Shown here: positions 36,230 through 44,642 of the stretch, in pieces
How the letters are laid out: each line of letters starts with the position of its first letter
Position numbering within the stretch: the stretch's first letter is position 1
NCBI GenBank assembly: GCA_900758165.1
Contig: CAAEQN010000122.1
Coordinates: forward strand, 1 to 50,007
Source of the DNA: Clostridia bacterium
Lineage (GTDB): Bacteria > Bacillota > Clostridia > TANB77 > CAG-508
Length of the DNA stretch: 50,007 nt
Direction: 5' to 3'
Program-made: the position numbers and the translations under genes
Notes under the pieces: generated by a model
What the model was told of the DNA's origin: nothing
Databases searched by the model: none
Seen by the model: the letters and a program-made list of their open reading frames with translations, nothing else

Positions 36230-36989
36230 ATTCTTCTAGCTCCTTCCACATCAAGTTAAAATATTTGCTAAACTTTGGACTTTCTCTGCAATTTAAAGGA
36301 GTTCTGTTGTCCATTTCAAAATCTATAGTATAAATATTCTTTACAGTTGCTGGTCTTTGACTTAATACAACTACTCTGTCAGACATACTAATAGCTTCAG
36401 ATATATCATGAGTAACCATTAGTGCCGTTATCCCTTCATTTTTTAGAATCTTGTAAATATCTTCAGTAACCATTAACCTCGTCTGATAATCTAATGCCGA
36501 AAAAGCCTCATCTAGCAATAGTATATTGGGACGAATTGCAAGTGTTCTTATTAATGCAACTCTTTGTCTCATGCCTCCAGATAACTGATTTGGATACTTG
36601 TTTCTAAATTCATATAATCCATATTTTTTTAGAAGTTCTATAACATATTCTTTATTTTCTTTTGTTAGTGATTTTTGAATTTCTAATCCAAATAAAACAT
36701 TTTTGTATATTGTTCTCCACTCTAGTAAATTGTCTTTTTGCAACATATATCCTATTTTTCCATCTATGTATATTTCTCCAGATGTTTTATTTTCTAACCC
36801 TGCAATTATTGATAACAAAGTGGACTTCCCACATCCGCTTGGGCCGATTATACTTACATATTCTCCTTGCTTTATATTGAAATTTATATTTTTTAGTGCT
36901 TCTACCTCACCGTTTTTAGCTTGATATGTTTTATATACTTCTTTTACTTGTAAAATTTCTGTTTTTCCTTTCATTTCAGCTATATACAC
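36198..36989 (-). CDS. ABC importer ATPase, SsuB/TauB type
   Basis: The 263-aa ATPase has Walker A GPSGCGKSTLL, Q-loop MLQKDNLLEW, signature LSGGMRQRVAL, Walker B ILLLDEAFSALD and the switch histidine MVTHDISEA. It energises uptake with the permease and binding protein encoded after it. The start is GTG at 36987-36989: GGAGGG lies six nt before it, while the in-frame ATG at 36974 has no ribosome site. It is the first gene of the operon behind a leader of about 545 nt. Confidence 0.95.
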   Translation of the reverse strand: MYIAEMKGKTEILQVKEVYKTYQAKNGEVEALKNINFNIKQGEYVSIIGPSGCGKSTLLSIIAGLENKTSGEIYIDGKIGYMLQKDNLLEWRTIYKNVLFGLEIQKSLTKENKEYVIELLKKYGLYEFRNKYPNQLSGGMRQRVALIRTLAIRPNILLLDEAFSALDYQTRLMVTEDIYKILKNEGITALMVTHDISEAISMSDRVVVLSQRPATVKNIYTIDFEMDNRTPLNCRESPKFSKYFNLMWKELEEYDKEAEKTNQ

Positions 36990-37542
36990 AAATATCCCTC
37001 CAAAATCAATTATCTTAATATATTTTATGTTTACTCACAATAATTGTTCTAAAAAAATATAAAATCCCAGAATGTTTTCTCATTTAACATTCTGGGTTAT
37101 AATACTACTAGTTTTAGACTTTATATATTAAAATACTTTTTAAAATAGGGATTTTTTATATTTTATATTTTATTTTTTATTTTATTTTAACAAAATTAAA
37201 GAATCTCAATACGCCTTATCACCTCCTTTTATTGGTACATATATTTTACTTAATCCTAAATATATAGGGGGATATAATAGAAAGAGTTATTTGTACCTTA
37301 TATTTTTTATATATTCTTACTACCTCTTTTGTTTGTTATATAATTTTATCTGGAGTTGTTTGTAGAATAAATTCTCTAAAGTTTTTTCTTAATATGTTTT
37401 TTCTTATGAAATAATTTTAGATACAAAATAATAGTTCATCCTTATTGAATAGAAATATCTCTGACTAAAATTTTAAATATCGATATTTAATTTTGTTTTG
37501 ATTAGCTTGTACAATTTATCAAAACACGTTTAAACTAAAACT
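36990..37542 (-). promoter_or_regulatory. Long 5' leader of the ABC importer operon
   Basis: About 550 nt between the promoter at 37543-37571 and the ATPase start carry no full gene. Visible parts are a GGTACA/TGTACC pairing (about 37238-37298), then AAAAGGAGG followed by a possible 10-codon frame (37177-37209, TTG start), an A/T-rich stretch and a terminator-like hairpin (37066-37096). The layout suggests attenuation or a ligand-sensing RNA. I do not recognise any known riboswitch class. Confidence 0.45.
37066..37096 (-). terminator. Leader terminator/attenuator upstream of the ABC importer
   Basis: A perfect 11-bp stem (CCCAGAATGTT / AACATTCTGGG) with a 9-nt loop, followed on the minus strand by ATTTTATATTTTTTT. 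It lies 77 nt before the first gene and inside its leader, so it can control read-through. Confidence 0.75.
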
Positions 37543-37571
37543 ATAATAGCATCATTTTCAAGACTTTGCAA
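37543..37571 (-). promoter_or_regulatory. Promoter of the ABC importer operon
   Basis: TTGCAA, 17-nt spacer, TATTAT with an extended TGC before the -10 box, on the minus strand. It is the only good match upstream of the operon. Confidence 0.55.
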
Positions 37572-37805
37572 GCTTTTTCGTATGTCTTTTTCTTACATTT
37601 TTTACCATATTTTTACTTGTTAAAATTATATTTCCTATATGTCAACAATATTAGTTTTTTTCTTACATTAATCTTTTCTTTTGTTTTTATAATATTTAAA
37701 ATTTATTTATAATACATAAAAAATACATTTTTATATAATCTAAACAATAATAAACTTTATAATTTCTAATTATTATAGTCATATAATTTTTGTATATCTT
37801 TTTTG
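37572..37805. other. AT-rich gap between divergent units
   Basis: About 230 nt with no supportable gene between the importer promoter (minus) and the phosphodiesterase promoter (plus); with the leader it makes an 870-nt gene-free stretch. Confidence 0.4.
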
Positions 37806-37834
37806 TTGAATTTTTACAATTTTTAAGGTATAAT
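37806..37834 (+). promoter_or_regulatory. Promoter of the phosphodiesterase gene
   Basis: TTGAAT, 17-nt spacer, TATAAT on the plus strand, 25 nt before the start codon. Confidence 0.65.
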
Positions 37835-37858
37835 ATTATAAAAATTAAAGGAGAGATT

Positions 37859-38659
37859 ATGGATAAAATAGCAATTATTTCAGATGTTCACGCAAATATT
37901 ACTGCATTAAACACTGTTTTAAAAGATATAAAATCTAGAGGAATATCTAGAATTTACTGTCTTGGCGACATTGTTTTTAAGTGTGCAAATCCGGATTTAG
38001 TTATAGATTTATTGCAAAAAGAATGCGAAGTTGTTTTAAAAGGTAATTGTGATGAAACTATTTCGCTACCGAATAGTGCTATAAAAAAGTTTTGGACTCG
38101 TGAAAAAATTGGTGACAAGCGTGCTGATTATTTATATAATCTACCAATTTTTTATGAATTTTATATGAGTGGTAGACTTATAAGGTTATTTCATGCATCA
38201 CCATATAGTCTTTCGCATATTTACAATCCAATGCATGTTAATACAGATGAAATTCATAAAGATGTAGAGTTAAAGTCTCCTCTAGAGCTATTTAAAAACA
38301 CTGCTTTTTTAGGTAAAACAGAGGCGGATCCTATTCCTGATATAATCGGTTATGGTCATATTCATACTCCTAACATTTTTCGTTTTGGAAATAAAACCAT
38401 ATTTAATCCTGGTAGTGTGGGAATGCCTATAGAAATGGCAAATACTAATAATTTTGATATAACTAATCGCTTTTCGACATTAGCTTCATACATTATATTA
38501 GAAGGAGCTTATGGTTCAAAAGACTTATCTGCTTTGTCTATTAATTTAATTAGATTACCTTATGATATAAATAAAGAAATTGAATATTTAGAAAATTCAG
38601 ATATGCCTAGTAGATATAAGATTATTAGTAGTTTAAAAACTGCAAGTTCTAATGTATAG
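37859..38659 (+). CDS. YfcE/MJ0936-type metallophosphoesterase
   Basis: The 266-aa calcineurin-like phosphoesterase has the metal motifs SDVHANITAL (Asp and His), CLGDIVFKCANPD (GD), LKGNCDE (GN-D), HASPYSL and GHIHTPNIF, then NPGSVGMPIE. Such enzymes hydrolyse phosphodiesters or phosphomonoesters; the physiological substrate is unknown. ATG 37859 follows AAAGGAGA; a longer in-frame reading upstream runs through the promoter and is rejected. It precedes the UDP-sugar pyrophosphorylase gene by 70 nt. Confidence 0.92.
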   Translation: MDKIAIISDVHANITALNTVLKDIKSRGISRIYCLGDIVFKCANPDLVIDLLQKECEVVLKGNCDETISLPNSAIKKFWTREKIGDKRADYLYNLPIFYEFYMSGRLIRLFHASPYSLSHIYNPMHVNTDEIHKDVELKSPLELFKNTAFLGKTEADPIPDIIGYGHIHTPNIFRFGNKTIFNPGSVGMPIEMANTNNFDITNRFSTLASYIILEGAYGSKDLSALSINLIRLPYDINKEIEYLENSDMPSRYKIISSLKTASSNV

Positions 38660-38729
38660 TTGTAAAATTTATTATCCGGAAAGCTATGCTTAAGAATTTC
38701 AAGTTTTAATATATAAATGAGGTGTGTTT

Positions 38730-39971
38730 ATGGATACAGATCTGCATTCTACAATGCAAATTTTAAAGAAATATAACCAAGAACAATTATTAAATTTTTA
38801 TAACGAATTAACAAATGATGAGAAACAAAAACTTTTATCACAAATTAATTCTATTGATTTTGATATGGTAAATACCTTATATGAGCAATCACATTTAGAT
38901 AAGTCTATCTCTTTTAATAGAATTACCCCTATTCCATACATTGAAAAGTCTAGATTAACTTCAAGCCAAATTAAAAAGTATACTCAAGTGGGCAACAATA
39001 TTATAAAAAACAATGAATTGGCCGTAATAACACTAGCTGGTGGTCAAGGTACCAGACTTGGATATAAAGGTCCTAAAGGCTCTTATGAAATCGATGTTCC
39101 GCCAAGGAAATCTTTATTTGAGTTTGCTTGTGATAATTTAAAAGAAGTTCAAAAAACTTATGGTATTTCTATTAATTGGTACATAATGACTAGCCCCTCA
39201 AACGATTTGGCTACAAAAAACTTCTTTTATGCAAAAGATTTTTTCAATTATCCAAAAGATAAAATAAAATTTTTTACGCAAGATGTTTGTCCTATTATAG
39301 ACGAAAATGGGAAAATAATTTTGGAAAATCTATATACAATAAAAACCGGCTCCAACGGTAATGGTGACGTTTTTAGAGCTTTTTCTCGTGCAGGTTTAAT
39401 AAAAGATTTAGACGATAATAATATTAAGTGGATATTTATTAGTGGTATTGATAATATTTTACAAAAACTAGCTGATCCTATTTTTTTAGGTCTAGCTGTT
39501 CAGAATAATTATCTAATCGCAAGTAAAACTATAGCAAAGCATGATATTAATGACCCTGAATGGGTTTTTGCAAATGTAGATGGTCTTCCAAGTATAATAA
39601 ATCCAAATAATATTCCAAATAGCGTGCTTCAAAATGCAAACGACTCACCAATGCCATATAATCAAAAAAATATTCTTGCTCACTTATTTACAACAGAAGC
39701 TTTTAAGAAATTAATTAATGAAAATTTGCCATATCACATGGCTTTTAAGAAAAATGACTTTATAAATGCTGAAGGAATGAAAGAAGTTCCAATAAGGCCA
39801 AACTCTTTTAAATTCGAGAAATTTATATTTGATGCATTTAAATTATTTGATAAATTGTTATTATTTGAAGTGTCTGAAAGTGAAGAGTTTGCGCCAATAA
39901 AAGCTTTTACTGGTGATGCCACTCCAGAAACGGCTTTAGAGCTATATAAAAAATATCACAATATATTGTAA
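38730..39971 (+). CDS. UDP-sugar pyrophosphorylase of the eukaryotic UAP/UDPGP type
   Basis: The 413-aa nucleotidyltransferase has the uridine-binding loop LAGGQGTRLGYKGPKG near residue 100, MTSPSND, a GNGDVFRAF box and the ISGIDNILQKLADP segment, all hallmarks of UDP-N-acetylglucosamine/galactosamine pyrophosphorylases of the UDPGP family. It would make UDP-GlcNAc or a related UDP-sugar from the sugar 1-phosphate and UTP. The GlmU family, normal in bacteria, is unrelated. ATG 38730 is chosen by GAGG seven nt upstream. A terminator follows. Confidence 0.9.
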   Translation: MDTDLHSTMQILKKYNQEQLLNFYNELTNDEKQKLLSQINSIDFDMVNTLYEQSHLDKSISFNRITPIPYIEKSRLTSSQIKKYTQVGNNIIKNNELAVITLAGGQGTRLGYKGPKGSYEIDVPPRKSLFEFACDNLKEVQKTYGISINWYIMTSPSNDLATKNFFYAKDFFNYPKDKIKFFTQDVCPIIDENGKIILENLYTIKTGSNGNGDVFRAFSRAGLIKDLDDNNIKWIFISGIDNILQKLADPIFLGLAVQNNYLIASKTIAKHDINDPEWVFANVDGLPSIINPNNIPNSVLQNANDSPMPYNQKNILAHLFTTEAFKKLINENLPYHMAFKKNDFINAEGMKEVPIRPNSFKFEKFIFDAFKLFDKLLLFEVSESEEFAPIKAFTGDATPETALELYKKYHNIL

Positions 39972-39996
39972 CATATTATAATGTTCTGAATATTAT

Positions 39997-40024
39997 ATAA
40001 TACCATTTATTTTAATGGTATTAT
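39997..40024 (+). terminator. Terminator after the UDP-sugar pyrophosphorylase
   Basis: A perfect 11-bp stem (ATAATACCATT) with a 6-nt loop, followed by ATTTTTG on the plus strand, 26 nt past the stop. Confidence 0.75.
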
Positions 40025-40060
40025 ATTTTTGTTTATGAATATATTTTACTGGAGGTATAT

Positions 40061-40219
40061 ATGTCAAATATTGATTTTAATGAAGCTATGAAAATGCTAT
40101 CAAAAATGGATAAAAAAGAATTAGAGAGCAAAATGGCACAAGTATCTAATATGCTAAATTCTAAAAGTCCAGAAGAAATTATTAAAGAGCTCAACTCAAA
40201 TACTAACTCTAAAAATTAG
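40061..40219 (+). CDS. Small helical protein, unknown function
   Basis: A 52-aa protein starting MSNIDFNEAMKMLSKMDKKE, amphipathic and mostly helical, ending SNTNSKN. ATG is behind GGAGG with a 5-nt spacer. It is the first of three short plus-strand genes (next start 36 nt on). Content resembles the first part of its neighbour (SEMFKNFSSMME), so the two may be related. No family is recognised. Confidence 0.7.
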   Translation: MSNIDFNEAMKMLSKMDKKELESKMAQVSNMLNSKSPEEIIKELNSNTNSKN

Positions 40220-40254
40220 TGTTTAGTTTCTTGTCTTTAGGTGGTGAAAATAAT

Positions 40255-40671
40255 ATGGCTGATATGTCTGAAATGTTTAAAAATTTTTCTTCTATGATGG
40301 AAGGCAAAGAAATTCCTGATAATATAAAGGAAATGTTAAATTCATTGACAAACAATTCTACAAATAAAAAAACTTCCACTAATAATTTTGAATCTAATAC
40401 TTCTCAAAATTTTCAGGAAGATAGACAAGATTATAATGGCAATTTAAATAACACAAATATTGATGTTAATACTATGCTAAAAATGCAACAAATAATAAGT
40501 GCAATGAATAGTTCTTCTAATAGTTCTAGCGTAAATTTGTTGCGTTCTTTGAAACCATATTTAAAGCCTAGTAGACAAGAAAAAGTTGAAGAATATATAC
40601 AACTATTTAATATAGAAAAAGTTATAAAATTAATGAATCAATCTGGTGGTGATAAGAAGAATGATAAATAA
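40255..40671 (+). CDS. Small Asn/Ser-rich protein with a LLRSLKPYLKPSRQ C-terminal motif
   Basis: The 138-aa protein begins MADMSEMFKNFSSMME, has an Asn/Ser-rich middle and a conserved-looking C-terminal helix LLRSLKPYLKPSRQEKVEEY. A similar alternation of Leu, Lys and Pro with an Arg-Gln/Lys pair occurs in short uncharacterised proteins of sporulating Firmicutes; I state this from memory. ATG 40255 is behind AGGTGG. It overlaps the next gene by 11 nt. Confidence 0.7.
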   Translation: MADMSEMFKNFSSMMEGKEIPDNIKEMLNSLTNNSTNKKTSTNNFESNTSQNFQEDRQDYNGNLNNTNIDVNTMLKMQQIISAMNSSSNSSSVNLLRSLKPYLKPSRQEKVEEYIQLFNIEKVIKLMNQSGGDKKNDK

Positions 40672-41131
40672 TTATCCCTATTTTGGGTTTCCAAATTATA
40701 TAAACTATATGAACACAGGTATTTATTCACAACCATTTAATAAAAATATTAGGCAAGCAGATTCGCACATAGAAAGTTGCAGACAAAAACCACAATATAA
40801 GCAATATAATATAAATAATAACAGAAAATATAACTATTATTCTCAAAATGCAAATTCGTCTTCTATAAGAAATAAATGTTATAGCCCAAATTTTAAGAAT
40901 ACAGGAGGAAATAATTTTTATAATAAAAATTTAGGAGACAAAACTTCAAATTGCAACAACTCTAATCATAAAAACTCTGAATGTTCAAATGATTCTCCAA
41001 TATTTAATATTTTAGGTCTTAATCTCTTCTTTGATGACGTTTTAATTATATGTATTATATTCTTTCTTTATAATGAAAATGTAAATGATCCATATTTATT
41101 CTTCACTTTAGTATTATTACTATTACAATAA
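40661..41131 (+). CDS. Asn/Tyr-rich protein with a C-terminal hydrophobic tail
   Basis: The 156-aa protein starts MINNYPYFGFPNYINYMN, is rich in Asn, Tyr, Ser and Gln for its first 100 residues, contains four Cys (ESCR, NKCY, SNCN, SECS), and ends in a hydrophobic segment (about 117-152, FDDVLIICIIFFLYNENVND). The composition is like spore-coat or surface proteins; that is inference. ATG 40661 overlaps the previous gene by 11 nt; a longer in-frame start at 40646 is less likely. A terminator follows. Confidence 0.65.
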   Translation: MINNYPYFGFPNYINYMNTGIYSQPFNKNIRQADSHIESCRQKPQYKQYNINNNRKYNYYSQNANSSSIRNKCYSPNFKNTGGNNFYNKNLGDKTSNCNNSNHKNSECSNDSPIFNILGLNLFFDDVLIICIIFFLYNENVNDPYLFFTLVLLLLQ

Positions 41132-41170
41132 TTTTATTTATATGTATAAATTTTAGTTTTTATAACGATT

Positions 41171-41203
41171 AATCGAGTGTTATTATATGTTTAACACTCG
41201 ATT
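41171..41203. terminator. Bidirectional terminator between the small-gene unit and minC
   Basis: A perfect 12-bp stem (AATCGAGTGTTA) with a 9-nt loop, followed by TTTTT on the plus strand. On the minus strand it lies just past the minC stop at 41210. Confidence 0.8.
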
Positions 41204-41209
41204 TTTTAT

Positions 41210-41827
41210 TTATTCTATTACAATATTATCTTTATCATCTAAATATGCATTTGTTTTTGTTACATCTTCTGTTATTTCATCTCTTTCTCTCTCTCTTATA
41301 ATATTTGCAATTCTTAACTGTGGTGCTTCTATTGAAGTAGCTGCTATTAAGGCATTTTTGTTTCCCTTTGCTCCAGCATGTGCCAACCCTCTTAATATTC
41401 CAAGTACCACAATATTTTCTCCTGCAATTACTTCTGCTCCATCATTAACATCTCCTAAAATAACTAAACTTCCTTCAAATTCTATTTTTTGTCCTGACCT
41501 TAATGAGCCTCTATGAAACTTTGTTTCAGAAGTTGCAATTTCTTTGTTGTATGTTTTAACTATTCCGTGAAGTCCTAATGTTCTTGGACTATCAAAGTTT
41601 ATTTTTACATCAATATATCTTTTTATAAGTTCTTGAATTTCATCTATTTCTTTATTTTTTAGAACCTTTCCAGTTATTATAATTGGAGTATCTTCCCCTT
41701 GATATAATTTTTTTAATTCTGGAACTTTTTTTCTAAGCATATACATTATATCTTCTTGAGAAGATTCTTCATTTATTTTTATTACTATATTATCTTTTCT
41801 TAAATTAATACTTATACAACTTTTCAT
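41210..41827 (-). CDS. minC: Septum site-determining protein MinC
   Basis: The 205-aa FtsZ-ring inhibitor has an N-terminal domain and the C-terminal beta-helix MinC_C domain (about 100-190) with FHRGSLRSGQKIEFEGSLVILGDVNDGAEVIAGENIVVLG, the family core, and GLAHAGAKGNKNALIAA. MinC needs MinD for membrane recruitment; here the gene is last in its unit and no minD follows. ATG follows GAGG. It trails the penicillin-binding protein gene by 70 nt. Confidence 0.95.
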   Translation of the reverse strand: MKSCISINLRKDNIVIKINEESSQEDIMYMLRKKVPELKKLYQGEDTPIIITGKVLKNKEIDEIQELIKRYIDVKINFDSPRTLGLHGIVKTYNKEIATSETKFHRGSLRSGQKIEFEGSLVILGDVNDGAEVIAGENIVVLGILRGLAHAGAKGNKNALIAATSIEAPQLRIANIIRERERDEITEDVTKTNAYLDDKDNIVIE

Positions 41828-41897
41828 ATTTTTACATCCTCTTTTTTAGAATTTTTACTTCATTTAAAGCTATTTTATTACTTTATATTTTTATACT

Positions 41898-44000
41898 TTA
41901 ATTTACTATTTGAACTGTAGGCAATGCATATACATTTTCTGTAACTTGATTTGTATTCATTCCAAAATATTGTGCAATTATATCTCTAGCTACTTCTGCC
42001 GTATATCCTCCATGTCCACCATTTCTTACAAATACAACTATTGCTATTTCCGGATTATCAAATGGTGCAAACCCAACAAACCATGCATTTGTTTTTCCTT
42101 CAACACCAGTTTGAGCAGAACCTGTTTTTCCTCCAACTTCTATATTAAAGTTCTTAAATGTAGAATATGCAGTTCCCCCAGATTCACTTGTTACTCCCCT
42201 CATACCTTCTAGTATTGCATTAATGTTTTCTTCTTTAAACGTCATCTCTTCAGTATTATCATTTTCCAATCCCAATCTATTATTTACATATTCTTCATAT
42301 TCGCTTCTTGGAACTTCACTTCCATCCGCGTTTACTATAGACTTAACGATTGTAACATCTAACTTTTTACCTCTATTTGCAATCATAGAAACATATTTTG
42401 CCATCTGCAAAGGTGTAAACGTATTATAACTCTGTCCTATTGCTGCAGAAATTGTTTCTCCTGGATTCCATACTCTTTTTTCTTGTTTTGCAATTTCACT
42501 GCTTGCTAAAACTCCTGATATCTCTCCTTTTAATTCTACTCCTGTTTTATGTCCAAGTCCTAAATAATATGCATATTTAGCAAGTGTATCTATTCCAATT
42601 CTATCTCCCAATTCATAAAAGAAATAATTACAAGAATGTTTTATTGCATCAGATACATTAAGCCTTCCATGCCCAATATGGTTGCTAGTATATATCCAAC
42701 ATTTCCAACTACTATTGTATTTTTTATACACCCCTGTATCTCTAATTGTATCAGTTGTACTTATTGCACCTGATTCTAATCCAGCTATTGCTGTTGCCAT
42801 TTTAAAAGTAGAACCTGGAGAATACATTGCAGAAATTGCTTTATTTTCCAATGGTTTTGTATCTCCATTTATGTAATAATTCCAAGTGCTGTTATCTATA
42901 CCATTTACAAATACTGAAGGGTCATAATCTGGATAACTTGCCATAGCTAGTACTTCTCCTGTTTTTACATTTAGTACAACTGCTGCACCCGCATCCGCAG
43001 GACTTGTATCTGAAAAGCCTCCATTTGCTATTTTTTCTATATTGTTTTTAAGTGCTTCTTCTGTAACTGCTTGAAGTTTTGAATCTATTGTTAATATTAC
43101 ATCTGATCCAGATACCGCTTCTTTTGATATATATTCATCTGTAATCATTCCATCTACATTCATATCTATTTGCTTTATTCCATCTGTACCTTTTAAGTAT
43201 TTTTCAAATACATATTCTATTCCAGATTTTCCTATAATATCATTTTGATCATAGTCATTTTCTTGTCCTTTTAATTCATCACTTTCTATTCTTCCTATTC
43301 TTCCTATAATGTGAGAAGCTGTGTGTGCAAGAGGATAAACTCTTACAGGCTGTTCAACTACTTCAACTCCAGAAAACTCTGAATTTTGCTCCTTTATTTC
43401 AAGTAAGCTATTTCTACTTATATTTTTCGCTATTTCTATGGATTTTGTATTACTATATCCCTTATAGGATATTTCATATCTTATTGCTAAAATTTTTCTT
43501 GCATCTTCTACATTATCGGTATCTATTTCGTATTTCTTTTTGAATATATTAAAAACCTCTTCTGCTGTTGCATTTTCATTTATATTATTTGCTTTTTTCC
43601 AAGCTTTTTGGCTTTCTTCTTCTGATAATTTAAATCTATATGGATTAACATCTATAAGGAAGTTGTCCACATATTTATCACCATTTTTGGATAATATATT
43701 CAACAGTTTTAGTATGGTATTGTTTAAAGTTTTATCATCTACTTTTGTCTTGTACAAAACGATTGAATCTTGTGCATCCACTCTTGCTAATATTGCACCA
43801 GAATTGTCTTTTATATTACCTCTATCAGCTTTTAGTACGCTTTCTCTTGTCAATTTTGTATTTGATATTTCTCTATATTCAGCTCCATGGATAATCTGAA
43901 GATTAAACAGTTGGACAAGTAAAACTATTCCTATAATATAAATAAAAATAGTTATAATATTGTATCTTATTCTATCATTTTTCTCTTTTATTCTTTCCAA
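41898..44000 (-). CDS. mrdA: Penicillin-binding protein 2 (elongasome transpeptidase)
   Basis: The 700-aa class B PBP has a membrane helix (about 13-35), a dimerisation domain (about 55-240) and a transpeptidase domain with SPGSTFKMATA (Ser-x-x-Lys), KHSCNYFF (Ser-x-Asn) and VGGKTGSAQT (KTG). It crosslinks side-wall peptidoglycan with RodA and MreBCD. The start is TTG at 43998-44000 with AAGGTGA upstream. It follows mreD by 20 nt, as in the shape operon. All catalytic boxes are intact. Confidence 0.94.
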   Translation of the reverse strand: MERIKEKNDRIRYNIITIFIYIIGIVLLVQLFNLQIIHGAEYREISNTKLTRESVLKADRGNIKDNSGAILARVDAQDSIVLYKTKVDDKTLNNTILKLLNILSKNGDKYVDNFLIDVNPYRFKLSEEESQKAWKKANNINENATAEEVFNIFKKKYEIDTDNVEDARKILAIRYEISYKGYSNTKSIEIAKNISRNSLLEIKEQNSEFSGVEVVEQPVRVYPLAHTASHIIGRIGRIESDELKGQENDYDQNDIIGKSGIEYVFEKYLKGTDGIKQIDMNVDGMITDEYISKEAVSGSDVILTIDSKLQAVTEEALKNNIEKIANGGFSDTSPADAGAAVVLNVKTGEVLAMASYPDYDPSVFVNGIDNSTWNYYINGDTKPLENKAISAMYSPGSTFKMATAIAGLESGAISTTDTIRDTGVYKKYNSSWKCWIYTSNHIGHGRLNVSDAIKHSCNYFFYELGDRIGIDTLAKYAYYLGLGHKTGVELKGEISGVLASSEIAKQEKRVWNPGETISAAIGQSYNTFTPLQMAKYVSMIANRGKKLDVTIVKSIVNADGSEVPRSEYEEYVNNRLGLENDNTEEMTFKEENINAILEGMRGVTSESGGTAYSTFKNFNIEVGGKTGSAQTGVEGKTNAWFVGFAPFDNPEIAIVVFVRNGGHGGYTAEVARDIIAQYFGMNTNQVTENVYALPTVQIVN

Positions 44001-44020
44001 CAGTTCACCTTCTTTTTTTA

Positions 44021-44554
44021 TTAAAAATATCTTGTTAATACAAATTTATCATCAAATAGATTTTCTATATAATATCCTGCCTTTTTTATTATTGGATATA
44101 TTATTATTGTTATTAATGTATTAAATAAAAGCTCTATAAATAAAATCTTCATAAATGGTAATATTTCAATAGTAGATTCTGTTCTTAACATTGTTAATAT
44201 ATATACTGTAAATTCATATATTGTGGTTGTACCAATTACCATTAATGTAACTATAAATCTACTATCTTTAGAAAAATTCTTGCTTAATATTTCTCCTAAT
44301 AAGCCTATAATTCCTAGCGTTATAGTAGATATTCCTACATTTTTCCCTAGCACAATATCTAAATATAAACCAAACCCAATACCAAATACTAGTCCAAGTT
44401 TTCTTTTTGCAAATAATCCAATAAAAAGGACCAATATGACATATAGATTTGGCATAATTCCTGCAATATTAAACCAAGTAAAAAAATTAGATTGTAAAAA
44501 GTATATTAAAAAAAATGTTATTATCATGCTTATTAATGTTATTGTTTTCTTCAT
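44021..44554 (-). CDS. mreD: Rod shape-determining protein MreD
   Basis: The 177-aa polytopic membrane protein has about five helices and the family segment LGLVFGIGFGLYLDIVLGKNVGIST. It links MreC and the PBP in the elongasome. ATG follows AAAGGAG with a 14-nt spacer. Position between mreC and the PBP2 gene agrees with the identification. Confidence 0.9.
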   Translation of the reverse strand: MKKTITLISMIITFFLIYFLQSNFFTWFNIAGIMPNLYVILVLFIGLFAKRKLGLVFGIGFGLYLDIVLGKNVGISTITLGIIGLLGEILSKNFSKDSRFIVTLMVIGTTTIYEFTVYILTMLRTESTIEILPFMKILFIELLFNTLITIIIYPIIKKAGYYIENLFDDKFVLTRYF

Positions 44555-44642
44555 TTTATTACTACACTCTCCTTTAAAATAGTTTTTTTACTGTGATTTT
44601 TAGTTTTATATCATCATTATAATAATAAAATTTTTTGTTTCA

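Noticed and set aside
36990..37542. TPP riboswitch controlling a thiamine-precursor importer
   Set aside because: The conserved CUGAGA and later TPP-core segments are not found on the minus strand.
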